DNA of 64,000 bases from an uncultured Pirellulaceae bacterium (GCA_938083195.1 CALKCK010000003.1:62001-126000); one strand, 5' to 3'. Positions 40,093 through 49,547 are shown, counted from the first letter of the stretch. Numbers and translations: made by a program. The notes: a model not told the origin generated them from the letters alone.

Positions 40093-40404
40093 ATGACCAC
40101 TGAATTTACGAGATTAAATAATTCCATTATTACACTAATAATGAAAACGCTAGGTTTTAGAAAAATTGGCAAATACGAATATGGTGCAACTTTTGATAAA
40201 GCTGTCTACCAACGTCTAGAAACTGAGTGCCACGTCACCTTTTCCATTCACCCCAGCGATTATCCATTGTGTGGTCTTCATTTTGAGAAACGCTCTCCCG
40301 GCAAACTGACTTTTGAGAAACAATATTTGTTGGAAGATTGTGATCTTGAATCCCTCTTCAACACTCTAGCAAGCGACCTAGAGGAAGGTGAGATAGTCCC
40401 TTAG
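40093..40404 (+). CDS. Small hypothetical protein
   Basis: 103 residues; a second ATG at 40141 would give 87 residues and a better N-terminus (M-K-T-L-G-F-R-K-I-G-K-Y-E-Y). The body looks like a compact soluble alpha/beta domain, ending in a helix with an acidic end (L-A-S-D-L-E-E-G-E). No family recognised. The upstream 40 bp overlap the promoter area of the divergent XRE operon. Confidence 0.5.
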   Translation: MTTEFTRLNNSIITLIMKTLGFRKIGKYEYGATFDKAVYQRLETECHVTFSIHPSDYPLCGLHFEKRSPGKLTFEKQYLLEDCDLESLFNTLASDLEEGEIVP

Positions 40405-40796
40405 CGTTAGGCGTGGACAGCACAACTTACTCACTGCACTTGCGCAGGATCCAGATAGATTGGCTGGCATAAAAAAGTGGACCCTAAGCTCGGCGGCATC
40501 TCGCCGACCCTCTGTTTCGTTTTCGATGAATGCGTCGAGTATGTTTACGAATCTAGATTGCGACTTGCTTGATTTGCCCTCCTGAAAAACCCATAATGGC
40601 CGCTGAGCAGAAGGTTGTGTGCACAGATGCCAACTCAACTTTTTTTTTAGAAACCTACGGCCTCTTTCCCATGCGAAATGCAGGACAAGCAGAGGCGACT
40701 CCATAGCCGTTGCCACGAAACACCTAAAACGAGTTTGACTTTACTTTTGCACGCTGCCTACTTTATTCCGACGAGCATACTTTTCAGGGGATGTAG
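40405..40796. other. Intergenic region, no gene seen
   Basis: About 390 bp. A minus-strand open frame (40378-40716) lacks coding character. A Shine-Dalgarno-like gggga precedes the AIM24 start. Confidence 0.5.
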
Positions 40797-41489
40797 ATGA
40801 ATCGCTATACCATCGACGAATTTGTACAGAAAACCCAACAACAAAACCTGAACCAGGGCGTCTTCGAACTCGAGACCGAGCGGATGATGGAATTAAACCT
40901 GAATGGGGAGATGTGGACCAAGATGGGTTCCATGGTTTCTTATCGGGGCAATATCAAATTCACGCGGGAAGGAATCCTGGAGCAAGGATTTGGTAATTTG
41001 TTGAAAAAGGCGGTGTCCGGTGAGGGCGCTCGACTGACCAAGGCCGAAGGACAGGGGCAAGTTTACCTCGCCGACAGTGGAAAGAAAATTACGATCCTCA
41101 GTCTTTCGGGCGAGTCCATCTACATTAATGGAAATGATCTCCTCGCGTTCGAACCGTCCATTGGTTACGAGATTAAAATGATGAAGAAAATGTCATCGAT
41201 GTTAGCTGGTGGCCTGTTTAACATTCGACTCGAAGGGTCAGGAATGGTTGCCTTCACAACTCATTATGATCCGATCACTCTCCTAGTCACTCCCGACAGC
41301 CCAGTGGTTACCGACCCCAACGCCACGGTTGCCTGGTCTGGATCGTTAGAACCCCAAATTAAAACGGATATGTCATTCAAGACATTTCTGGGGCGCGGTA
41401 GTGGTGAATCGATCCAAACCGCATTTTCCGGCAATGGGTTTGTCGTCATTCAGCCCTACGAAGAAGTTTACTTCCAAGCAGGTGGATAA
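40797..41489 (+). CDS. AIM24 family protein
   Basis: 230 residues of soluble double-stranded beta-helix type. Visible: G-V-F-E-L-E, M-V-S-Y-R-G-N-I-K-F, G-Q-G-Q-V-Y-L-A-D-S-G-K-K-I-T, L-A-F-E-P-S, G-M-V-A-F-T-T-H-Y, and V-A-W-S-G-S-L-E-P at the C-terminus. AIM24 proteins occur widely in bacteria without a fixed role. Clear start with upstream agggga. Confidence 0.88.
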   Translation: MNRYTIDEFVQKTQQQNLNQGVFELETERMMELNLNGEMWTKMGSMVSYRGNIKFTREGILEQGFGNLLKKAVSGEGARLTKAEGQGQVYLADSGKKITILSLSGESIYINGNDLLAFEPSIGYEIKMMKKMSSMLAGGLFNIRLEGSGMVAFTTHYDPITLLVTPDSPVVTDPNATVAWSGSLEPQIKTDMSFKTFLGRGSGESIQTAFSGNGFVVIQPYEEVYFQAGG

Positions 41490-41645
41490 ATTAAGAATTT
41501 CAAATTGAAACAAACAACCTTGACGTGAGGAAATCCCCAATCCTGAGAAATTGGCGGTGCTGCTTGCGACTCCTCGCGGTATCAGCGATCATGAAATTGA
41601 TCATTTCATCAGTAATTCCAAACCAAACACAACCAAACGTAATTT

Positions 41646-43733
41646 ATGAAAACGATTTTCAGCCTGCTCCTATTACTCTTGGTGGTGCCAACCGCAGTTG
41701 CCGACTCTCCTAAAAATATCGTGCTCATCCTTGCAGACGATCTTGGCTGGGCTGACACGACACTCTACGGCAAGACCTCACTCTACGAGACTCCCAACAT
41801 TCAGAGGCTTGCGGCGCGCGGAATGACTTTTTCTAAGGCGTATGCGTGCCCGATCTGTTCGCCGACGCGAGCAAGTATTTTGACCGGACAAAACTCTGCT
41901 CGACATGGGATGACTGCTCCAGCAGCGCACCTCGAAGTGGAACGGTTCAAAGCAACGACGAGTTCGTTCGGTCCGCCGCACACGAAAAGCACGAACGCCA
42001 AATCAGCGACGCGACTGGACTCTGACTTGCCAATGCTTAGTCAAGTGCTCAAGGACGCAGGTTACGCGACCGCCCATTTTGGCAAGTGGCACCTAGGGCG
42101 AGAACCTTATTCTCCGCTTGAACGTGGATTTGACGTGGACCTTCCCCACTGGTGGGGGCCGGGACCAAAGTCAAGCTATTTGGCACCATGGGGTTACGCA
42201 AATCCAGACTTCAAGGAAGGGGAACCGGGGGAACACATCGAAGATCGGATGGCAAAAGAAGCGGTCGCGTGGCTCAAAAACCGGGACCCCAGCAAGCCGT
42301 TCTTTCTGAATTATTGGCAGTTTTCCGTGCACGCGCCCTTCGGCGCTAAGCCCGAATTGATCGAATATTATCGAAAGAAACTTGGTGACTCGGTCGCCGA
42401 ACTCTCAAAGCCAGAAATCCGCGAGCAGCGACTAACTTCGCACCAACCCGAAATGGGACTACCACAGCAGTCACCAACGTACGCCGCAATGGTGCATTCC
42501 CTCGATGACGCCGTCGGTAGCTTGATGGATGCCCTGGACGAAGAAGGAATAGTCGACGAAACGGTGATCATTTTTTATTCAGACAATGGCGGCAACATTC
42601 ACTGCGGCCTCGAGGAGACCGATGTGTCAGGTAAAAAATACATTACGGCCGTCACCAGCAATCATCCATTGCGTGGCGGCAAGGGAGGCATCCACGAAGG
42701 CGGCGTCCGCGTTCCAGCCGTCGTCGTTTGGCCCGGTGTCACCGAACCTGAATCGCGCAGTGACGTCCGAATTCAAGCGAACGACTTGTATCCAACGATT
42801 CTTCACATGCTGAACGTAGCGCGTCCGAAAAACCACGTTATCGATGGTGTAGATTTCGAGCAGGCGCTTCGCGGTGTCGAGATGGATCGCGGGCCAATGT
42901 TTACTCATGTTCCAGGACATGGCGCAACTCCCCATTGGCTGCCCCCATCGATGTCCGTGCATCACGGCGACTGGAAACTGATCCGCACCTTCCATTACGG
43001 CGATAATGAAAATCACGAATATCGCCTTTACAACCTCCGCGAGGATGTTGGCGAAAATCAGAACCTTGCGTTGGAACGACCTGAGAAAGTCAAGGAATTG
43101 GATCAGCTGATTGAGGACTATATCTCCGAAGCAAATGTTGTCATCCCATTGCCCAATTCAAACTTCGATCCGGATGAATTTGGTGCAACAAAGATTGGCG
43201 TTCAACCTGGCGGGTTAAAAATGCCCCGTTCTTTTCGATCATCACAGCAAAAAAATATCCCAAAAAACAACGCGCAGCCAGTCAGAAAAGCGGAAATGCT
43301 GGGGTGGATCGCGAAGAACGCAGCGGTATCTGTCGAAGACGATTCACTCACCGTCACCCCAGAAGGCCGGCAGCCATTTCTTGCCAACAACCGGGTGCGG
43401 GCTACCGGGCCTGCTGAAATTCGGTTTCGGATTAGAACACCGATGGACGGAACTGGGCGACTGCATTGGCGTACCGAAGGTCAGGAACTATTTCCAAAGA
43501 ACAGCCAGAGCAAATCATTCGAAATCGCAGGCGGAGACTGGCAGGAGTTGACCGTTCCCATTGACGTCAAAGGGAACCTCGTGCACCTGCGTTTCTTCTT
43601 GTCCAACACCAAGCAGCCAACCGAGATTGACTGGATGGAATGTGGCCCACAAGATTCCAAGTCCAAAACCAAAGAAAAGTGGGACTTCAAATCCGGCAGG
43701 ACAGGTCCAACAGTGAAAAAACGCCAGCAGTGA
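41646..43733 (+). CDS. Sulfatase with C-terminal extension, exported
   Basis: 695 residues; signal peptide to V-A-D20. Metal site I-L-A-D-D-L-G-W-A-D, formylglycine motif C71-S-P-T-R75 in C-P-I-C-S-P-T-R-A-S, G-K-W-H-L-G, Y-S-D-N-G-G-N. The catalytic part ends at about residue 500; the last 190 residues add a beta-rich domain (F-R-I-R-T-P-M-D-G-T-G-R-L-H-W-R) that resembles a jelly-roll or carbohydrate-associated module. Maturation needs a formylglycine-generating enzyme. Likely acts on sulfated glycans in the periplasm. Confidence 0.95.
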   Translation: MKTIFSLLLLLLVVPTAVADSPKNIVLILADDLGWADTTLYGKTSLYETPNIQRLAARGMTFSKAYACPICSPTRASILTGQNSARHGMTAPAAHLEVERFKATTSSFGPPHTKSTNAKSATRLDSDLPMLSQVLKDAGYATAHFGKWHLGREPYSPLERGFDVDLPHWWGPGPKSSYLAPWGYANPDFKEGEPGEHIEDRMAKEAVAWLKNRDPSKPFFLNYWQFSVHAPFGAKPELIEYYRKKLGDSVAELSKPEIREQRLTSHQPEMGLPQQSPTYAAMVHSLDDAVGSLMDALDEEGIVDETVIIFYSDNGGNIHCGLEETDVSGKKYITAVTSNHPLRGGKGGIHEGGVRVPAVVVWPGVTEPESRSDVRIQANDLYPTILHMLNVARPKNHVIDGVDFEQALRGVEMDRGPMFTHVPGHGATPHWLPPSMSVHHGDWKLIRTFHYGDNENHEYRLYNLREDVGENQNLALERPEKVKELDQLIEDYISEANVVIPLPNSNFDPDEFGATKIGVQPGGLKMPRSFRSSQQKNIPKNNAQPVRKAEMLGWIAKNAAVSVEDDSLTVTPEGRQPFLANNRVRATGPAEIRFRIRTPMDGTGRLHWRTEGQELFPKNSQSKSFEIAGGDWQELTVPIDVKGNLVHLRFFLSNTKQPTEIDWMECGPQDSKSKTKEKWDFKSGRTGPTVKKRQQ

Positions 43734-44309
43734 ACTTAGCCGAGAGCCGCTAAGTGAGAATTCGATTCGTAAGCAAAAGTTAGGTTCATTTCGCCGCTAG
43801 ATTAAAAGCTACGGCGAACCGCCTACAAAGTAAAAAGCTCCATCTAATAATTTATTATTCTTAAAAATTGGCTTTTTTATAACAGAACACTTGGCGAATC
43901 GTTGTGCCTTCGACCAAGCACCAGCCAATATTCGAAAACAGCTTTTCATTGGAGATTTCATGGAGTCAATTTCTACCTTTTTTCACTGCCTGCGTCGTCA
44001 AGTTCGCCCTCTCCAACTCAGCCCAGCTATCGTACGCGAATGAGCAAGTTTCACTCTGCCTAATGCCATCTACGCAAAAATCATCTTGCCCGTTTGATCC
44101 CTTGACCAATCCCCCTCGATTGTTGAATCATGGATTTAAAAGAATCTAAACAAACGAGGAGAAAAAAAACTTAGATCAGTCACCCAATGGATTCGTCTCC
44201 CTGAACCCAGCGATGAGAACATCTTGGCTTGGGATGCAATGCTCGACAATAAGAGATGGGGATGCCCCGTACGCTATCGAACCGTTAAGCGTACGAAAGG
44301 CATACGAAA
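43734..44309. other. Degenerate region after the sulfatase
   Basis: No intact gene. Several short open frames without starts. Together with the fragments downstream it looks like decaying coding DNA. Confidence 0.5.
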
Positions 44310-44483
44310 GATGGGAAAATCAAAATTGAGATCCATGGTTTTTCTCCAGCCGAACCTGAAATCAAAGGACAAACAATCGATGCTGAAATTGGCAGCAGGG
44401 GAATTGCGGTCGTCGACACCGGCGCAGCTAATAAATACGGCACTGCCTACATAGCTTTCTTTGTCGGACCAGCCATCAACTAA
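44310..44483 (+). pseudogene. Gene fragment, unknown protein C-terminus
   Basis: A 57-codon stretch ending in TAA at 44481-44483 has strong coding character (I-K-I-E-I-H-G-F-S-P-A-E-P-E-I-K-G, then G-I-A-V-V-D-T-G-A-A-N-K-Y-G-T-A-Y-I-A-F-F-V-G-P). A neighbouring frame just upstream carries D-A-P-Y-A-I-E-P-L-S-V-R-K-A-Y-E. There is no start codon, so I read it as a frameshifted remnant. Confidence 0.45.
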
Positions 44484-44750
44484 ATGCAGATGTTAATTTG
44501 AGTTTATGTAAACGAACAATCTGCCCGGCACCGCTGAGGATATCCCAACAAAACAACGAGAGTTATAAAGAAGGTTAAGACGTCACTAATCCTGCAGCTT
44601 TCAAATCTTGCGATAAACAACTGATCGAAAACCGGCTGATCATGCTAAATCGAATTCCAATAATCAAAGCCGATTCGAACACAAATACGCAACGGGTTAT
44701 TCAAAACAGAGGATGTAGTTCAAATTCTTACTGTTACCTAAGAAATAAAA

Positions 44751-45322
44751 ATGACAAAGCAATTCTATCTCCTACTGGCCACGCTGTTTGGCTTCACAGC
44801 TACCCTCAAAGCCGATAGACCCAATATCATTCTGATTTTGAAAAATGACTTGGGTTGAATTCAGCGGTCGGGTTTAATGGACCCAGAAAAATGGACCCAG
44901 AAAACCCAGCGTCTGGCTCCAGTTACCTTCACGCTGCGGCGATTGATCGGCAAACGAAACAGGGGTGCATTTTACCCGCTCCGCTTTGCAAGCCGACTCG
45001 GCGGAGTACCCTTTGCGGGACGAATGCAGCTCGGTCTGGAATCGAATTCGTCAGTGCGTGGGTGCCGGCTAATCACATGACGCTTCCTCGGGCACTGAAG
45101 CAAGCGCCCCCTGACTATCAACGTGCGCTTTTTGGAAATTGGGGAGAGAAGATAGTTTCTTCGCCGGAAGAGTGCGGCTACGATGTCAGCGGCGGCCACA
45201 CTGGAAACGTCACCGGAGGCATGGCAGAAAAGATGCAGCCGGCCAACATCAAGCTCTTGGCATCGTCCCTTTCGAAAACGCAAAGAAGCAAGTTGTTTGA
45301 ATTACTGAAAATCCTGCGTTAA
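44751..45322 (+). pseudogene. Broken sulfatase gene
   Basis: ATG 44751 begins a signal peptide (F-Y-L-L-L-A-T-L-F-G-F) and the metal-site strand R-P-N-I-I-L-I-L-K-N-D-L-G, then hits TGA after 35 codons. The following frame (to TAA 45322) still shows C-K-P-T-R, equivalent to the C-x-P-x-R formylglycine motif, then R-A-L-F-G-N-W-G-E-K (compare G-K-W-G) and S-S-P-E-E-C-G-Y-D. The remaining two thirds of a sulfatase are absent. K-N-D replaces the usual A-D-D. Its end overlaps the convergent gene by 4 bp. Confidence 0.75.
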
Positions 45323-46197
45323 AACCGTTTGCAATCAGCATCGCGGTCGAATTCCACTCGGAACAGTCCGCCATAAAAGGATCCACCCCAGACATTTTTC
45401 CCATCCCACGCAAGCGACTCGACGCGAATTGCTGGTACTTGAGTTCGATTCACAATCTTGAATGTCGCTGGATCAATTTTGACAACAGTATTTCCTGCGG
45501 ACATGAAAAGATATCCACCTCCGTACGTCATCCCATGGTTCTGCGCTTTCTGAGCGAACGGAAGCGAATGCGTTTGAATCACTTCTCGTTCCTCTAAATC
45601 AACCACATAAATCAGGGGAGCTACGGGATTCGTATTGGTATGTCGAGCAGCGACGAGCCACATTGTGTTTTCGTGGATTGCCAAATCCGAACAATCTGAC
45701 GGCGTTCTTAATTTAATGTGCTTGGTTGGATTTAAGCATTCCAATTCAAGGAAGTCAAACGTACCTGCATGGTTATTGTTCGCCTGCACGTGTACCAACT
45801 GACCGTTGGCCATTGCGAGTCCGCCATACCTTCCTTTAAATTTTGGAACGGGTGGAGTTAGATGCTCTACGACATGCCCATCCGACGCTCGAATGACGCA
45901 AATCCCTGGTTCTAAAATATACGATGACATGTAAAAGTAACCATCGTGATAGGCAAGCCCCGACGGCTGTGTGCCCTGCGGCGTTTGGATCCTGGTAAGT
46001 AAATTGGTCGTCGACTTTTTGCGTGCCTTTTCACTTGTAAAAGCGGACTCTTGAGCCTTGATGAGGTCATTTCCAACAACCCGGTTAACAGAATTAGATT
46101 GAGAGCCAGAGATCGTTTTAGTCGATCTCTGTCCAACCGCTGATACGGAAAAAACACACAAGATAGCGAATAAAACAAACATTAGGTAACGAATCAT
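45319..46197 (-). CDS. Secreted beta-propeller protein
   Basis: 292 residues with signal peptide (F-V-L-F-A-I-L-C-V-F-S-V-S-A-V-G). After a Ser-rich linker come repeated blades: P-S-G-L-A-Y-H-D-G-Y-F-Y-M-S-S, G-R-Y-G-G-L-A-M-A-N-G-Q-L-V, S-D-L-A-I-H-E-N-T-M-W-L-V, V-E-S-L-A-W-D-G-K-N-V-W-G. Similar to NHL/glutamine-cyclotransferase-like propellers; no catalytic residues are assigned. Probably a binding protein. Confidence 0.75.
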   Translation of the reverse strand: MIRYLMFVLFAILCVFSVSAVGQRSTKTISGSQSNSVNRVVGNDLIKAQESAFTSEKARKKSTTNLLTRIQTPQGTQPSGLAYHDGYFYMSSYILEPGICVIRASDGHVVEHLTPPVPKFKGRYGGLAMANGQLVHVQANNNHAGTFDFLELECLNPTKHIKLRTPSDCSDLAIHENTMWLVAARHTNTNPVAPLIYVVDLEEREVIQTHSLPFAQKAQNHGMTYGGGYLFMSAGNTVVKIDPATFKIVNRTQVPAIRVESLAWDGKNVWGGSFYGGLFRVEFDRDADCKRF

Positions 46198-46484
46198 GGC
46201 AGTTGCCTCTGTAGGGTTATCGAGATTTGGATCATTCGGCGAACCACAATGATGCCGACACCTTCAGTGCGAGAACTTATTTAAAATCATGCCAAAAAAT
46301 ATAAAAAATGATTTCGACAGTATTCGCCGTCGTTTCGAACCTGACCTGCTTTCAACCCCGACCAACTTTCCTCAAAAATCGACGCTGCTTTAGGATGGAA
46401 CAGACTTCTCCTACCCGCGCCTGTAGCGAAACTGTAACAAACCGATCACTGGTCATGGACAACCCGAGATGGTGATCGCAGACG

Positions 46485-47132
46485 TTACTCAGGCCACATC
46501 CGATCTCGAAGCCTCGCGGACTCAGCAGGCGGCAATCTTTTCCAGAATGCCCGAGTAAGCGGCGATGGCTCTTCAGGAGGCCAGGGGGCGAGTGCATCTA
46601 TTAACTCTTCACGTCGATCAACGGGAAGAGCGACCAGGATCGCAGGACTAGAATGGCTTACCAACGCGGCATTTTCCAAAATCCAGTTTGGGTCAAGGCG
46701 GGCGAGGGGTACAAGTAGGAACACTCGATAGTCACGCTCAACGGCAAGTTGTTTGATCCAGTCAATGGTCTCAATATCGGCAGCGGTCGCATTGGCCGCC
46801 AGCGCCCGCGCCGCGGCCTGTTCGAGATCCGCAACCTCGATGCGCCAGGCAGGTTGCTGACCAGGATTTAGAGGCGCTAACTGAAGTGCCGCCAGCGCCC
46901 GATCGGCCCCGATGTCAGGCAGAATCTCACGAAGCAACGCGATCGCACCAGTTCGCTGGCGCAGATCAGTGCTTCCCAGTCGCTGTCGCAGGGCTTCGAC
47001 GTAGGCCCCGCGGCTGGCAGTTTCAGTGCGGAGTGCAAGCCTCAGCCCATCATCGGGATGGATGAAGTCGCGAGCGTACCACACGCTTCCATTTTGTAAC
47101 TGGCGTTGGACTTTGCTCTCAATAGACGACAT
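46485..47132 (-). CDS. Hypothetical protein, GC-rich, HEAT-like
   Basis: 215 residues from ATG 47132 (ggaaagag Shine-Dalgarno). Mainly Ala/Leu/Arg-rich helices with periodic L-R-x-R-L-G and A-L-A-A-L-Q-L patterns, suggesting HEAT-like repeats. The base composition is clearly more GC-rich than the flanks. Forms a likely two-gene unit with the upstream gene, 94 bp away. Function unknown. Confidence 0.7.
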   Translation of the reverse strand: MSSIESKVQRQLQNGSVWYARDFIHPDDGLRLALRTETASRGAYVEALRQRLGSTDLRQRTGAIALLREILPDIGADRALAALQLAPLNPGQQPAWRIEVADLEQAAARALAANATAADIETIDWIKQLAVERDYRVFLLVPLARLDPNWILENAALVSHSSPAILVALPVDRREELIDALAPWPPEEPSPLTRAFWKRLPPAESARLRDRMWPE

Positions 47133-47226
47133 GCTTGTTTCTCTTTCCACGTTCAAGACTCGCTACTTTAGTGTCGCATAGGTTTCGGAATACAGAATTT
47201 GGCTAAGCAGAGCCGGGGCTATCCGC

Positions 47227-47895
47227 TCAAAGCAAGTCGTCTATTTCTCTCTGAGCCCGTGGACTTGGGGATTTAGCCCCGAGTTGCCGGGCTAAGACTC
47301 GGGCTCGTTGGGGTCGGGCGCGGGCTAATTCTTTCGTCAGTAGGGCGGCCTGGAAGTTTCGGTCGAATTGCTCAATTTCCCCCGCTGAGATCAATTTCTC
47401 AATGGCGACATCGAGCTCATCAGCGAGTAGCTCGGCAGCACCTGAGATACTAGCGATGGTGGTCGCCAGCGAGCGTTCAAAATCCTCGTCGACGGTCAAA
47501 CAGAGCAGGGAGCGAATCCCGGAGAGCCGATCCGTGTCGAGGCCAGGTCGCCCTTTGGCATATCGACTGGTTCGAAGGGCGTCGGCGATCAAAGACCAGC
47601 TTCCGTCAGCACCGCTGTGACGCTGTCTCGTGATCGATTCGCCGGCCCAGGGTACTGAGTTTGGTTGCAAACTCCAACGATTTAGAGTTTGATAAGCTTC
47701 CCGGTGCCCCCAGGAGAGCAGCATCAAACCCGCATTAAAGGCTGACTTACCCTCTGAACCATTGAGCAGTGCCAGAAGTTCGGGAATCCGTACATCGAGC
47801 GCTCCCTCTAGGCCATCGTCAATAACATCAATGAATGACGCTGGATGCCCCTTGGCGTCGGTGCGAAACAACAATTGGAGATCGGGTGGGGGCAT
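47227..47895 (-). CDS. Hypothetical protein, GC-rich
   Basis: 222 residues from ATG 47895. Soluble, mostly helical; first half with L-L-A-L-L-N-G-S-E-G-K-S-A-F-N-A-G-L, second half a series of amphipathic helices. No family recognised. It shares the GC-rich composition of its neighbour, so both may have come together by transfer, just before the cassette array. Confidence 0.7.
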   Translation of the reverse strand: MPPPDLQLLFRTDAKGHPASFIDVIDDGLEGALDVRIPELLALLNGSEGKSAFNAGLMLLSWGHREAYQTLNRWSLQPNSVPWAGESITRQRHSGADGSWSLIADALRTSRYAKGRPGLDTDRLSGIRSLLCLTVDEDFERSLATTIASISGAAELLADELDVAIEKLISAGEIEQFDRNFQAALLTKELARARPQRARVLARQLGAKSPSPRAQREIDDLL

Positions 47896-47901
47896 TGTCA
47901 C

Positions 47902-48533
47902 GGCTCAAAAATTTTGGAGGACCTAAACTATATGACTGACGCGACTTATTAGCAATTCTTAATCTCGATGGATCCGAAGTGAAAAACAAATTGTCGAACT
48001 ACGGCTAACGCTTCCAAATTGCAATATCACCCGATAAGCACCAAGGTTCGTTCTGCCAAGAGATTCGATCCTCCACATTGCTCGACAGATCACACCCACC
48101 CAGAATCCTAACCTCGAACCCCCATCTATTCACATTGGTTCCATAAGAAAGCCGGAGAATGCGCGATAAGGGAAATGGTTGTGTAATTGGGGCAGTTAGT
48201 AACTGTGCGATGCAAGAGTGAAAGCTGATGTAACGCGTGAAACGGGAGGTCAGTCGAAAGTCATTTGGGAACGTTTTTCGAAACGTCATTGAGTTCGATA
48301 TTATAATGCTTGCAGTATGATTCCAGAACGAGTGAAACACCGTCTTTGAAACGAGCCGTGTTTTATCGACCAGAAGCTTTCAGCGGCGTATTGGCAATCC
48401 GTTACTTTGATGGAAGCAAACTTAAAACGCTCGAAATTCAAGTCTAACTTCCAGCGCCTCGTTTTTTAATGGAGCAAATGCATTTGCGAGCCCGTAATCG
48501 TCCCGTTATTATGGTGCTTGCTTTATAATAATT
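47902..48533. other. Region between the GC-rich genes and the first cassette
   Basis: This is where an integrase gene and attI would lie in a complete integron; no tyrosine recombinase motif is found. A minus-strand open frame (48005-48340) is not convincing. A 45-codon plus-strand frame from TTG 48310 to TAA 48447 has coding character (V-F-Y-R-P-E-A-F-S-G-V-L-A-I-R-Y-F-D-G), and its stop lies in GTCTAAC, a perfect RYYYAAC. It may be a degraded first cassette. Confidence 0.5.
48524..48529 (+). promoter_or_regulatory. Perfect -10 box just before the first cassette
   Basis: TATAAT lies five bases before the GTTATCC recombination point. No good -35 is found 16-18 bp upstream. Its place is where a cassette promoter (Pc) would fire into the array. 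Confidence 0.35.
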
Positions 48534-48540
48534 GTTATCC
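48534..48540 (+). other. First recombination core (attI-like or attC end)
   Basis: GTTATCC immediately precedes the first cassette ORF. The upstream 90 bp fold poorly compared with the other sites, although GTCTAAC lies at 48442-48448, so it may be an attI or a decayed attC. Confidence 0.45.
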
Positions 48541-48556
48541 GGCCTAACTACACAAG

Positions 48557-49006
48557 ATGGCAAACACTTTACGAATCATCGTTGCGGGATTGTCGCTGTT
48601 CGTGATCGGCGACTTTTTGTACGGCAGTCCCGAGTTGGTTGAGACGCGTTTCTTGTCTTTTCGTTCGATGCGAGCGCCCCGAAACGGATCGGCGGTTTTG
48701 CTCACAACAATTTGGGCGTTTATAAGTGTCGAAACCGCCCTCATTGCATTCGTTCTAGCCCAGAGAACGGATTTGCCATCGGGCAGCAATCGCCAATTTG
48801 GAATACTGACCATGCTAGTTGGCGTCGTGATTCTGACAATTCCGTTATCAATAACACCAATATACGAATCAGTTGTTTCGGCCGTTCCAATTCATCCACG
48901 AGGTAGTCGAGGGCTGCCAAGCTGGTTATTCGTAACCCTCGCATACACTCTGCTCTTGCCGATCTGGTATCTCTGCGTAACCTTGCGTACTATTATTCAA
49001 GAATAA
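48557..49006 (+). CDS. Cassette ORF 1: four-helix membrane protein
   Basis: 149 residues, no recognised family. Four hydrophobic segments: residues about 5-22, 46-66, 83-103 and 125-145, with a basic loop (S-F-R-S-M-R-A-P-R-N) between the first two. The start lies 16 bp after the GTTATCC core; no Shine-Dalgarno is visible. First cassette after the boundary, so best placed for expression from an external promoter. Confidence 0.72.
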   Translation: MANTLRIIVAGLSLFVIGDFLYGSPELVETRFLSFRSMRAPRNGSAVLLTTIWAFISVETALIAFVLAQRTDLPSGSNRQFGILTMLVGVVILTIPLSITPIYESVVSAVPIHPRGSRGLPSWLFVTLAYTLLLPIWYLCVTLRTIIQE

Positions 49007-49022
49007 ACATTCCTAATCGGCG

Positions 49023-49116
49023 GCATAACAAAACGATGAACCGAAGCCGAATTGCATCGCGCGTTTGCTTCGCTCATCATTCTGTTCACTCGGCCCGGTT
49101 ATCCCTGCCGTTATGC
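49023..49116 (+). repeat. attC site 1
   Basis: 94 bp from GCATAAC to GTTATGC, exact complements. Inner arms aaccgaagccg and cggcccggtt pair with one extra base. Confidence 0.9.
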
Positions 49117-49169
49117 GGCACAGATATTGTGGACGTCGATAGAGAACGCCGGAGAAAGGCTGGTACAGC

Positions 49170-49505
49170 ATGGAGTTTAAGTCTCTCTTCGCCGATGCCG
49201 TTTCCTACTGGGAGCGGAAACGCATCATTTATAATGGTGTTCTTGTGATTCTCGTAGCTGCCTGCTGGGGGGGAGATATTCTGTCAGGTGGGCCACAGCA
49301 ATGGTTGGGCGCCGCGTTTGTGTTGTTTTTATTTGCTGGTGTTGCAAACGCCCTTTACTGCTTTGCATATCCAGTTGATCTCGCATTTCAAATGACGCCG
49401 TTGAAGGAGTGCTGGCAACGCTTTCGCTGGTTGTTGTTCGCCACCGGTGTGATTCTCGCCAGCATACTTTCGCTGTGGATCATGCTGCGTCAAGGAATGG
49501 GGTGA
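49170..49505 (+). CDS. Cassette ORF 2: three-helix membrane protein
   Basis: 111 residues. The N-terminus E-F-K-S-L-F-A-D-A-V-S-Y-W-E-R-K-R is a cytosolic amphipathic segment. Helices follow at about 20-35, 45-68 and 85-105, separated by a loop with P-V-D-L-A-F-Q-M-T-P-L-K-E-C-W. This N-terminus resembles membrane proteins often found in cassettes and in planctomycetes, but no function is known. Confidence 0.75.
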   Translation: MEFKSLFADAVSYWERKRIIYNGVLVILVAACWGGDILSGGPQQWLGAAFVLFLFAGVANALYCFAYPVDLAFQMTPLKECWQRFRWLLFATGVILASILSLWIMLRQGMG

Positions 49506-49547
49506 CAACAGATCTGTGTTGCGCAATACTCGACGATGATATCTGCC

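Noticed and set aside
44853..44858. TGA at the end of the sulfatase N-terminal fragment as recoding
   Set aside because: The downstream frame lacks most of the catalytic domain, so simple decay is the better reading.
48090..48130. tRNA T-loop-like ggttcgag on the minus strand
   Set aside because: No matching acceptor, D-arm or anticodon arm could be built; no tRNA was found in the window.
48005..48340. Minus-strand ORF before the array as an integrase remnant
   Set aside because: No tyrosine-recombinase motif or integrase-like stretch can be seen in it.
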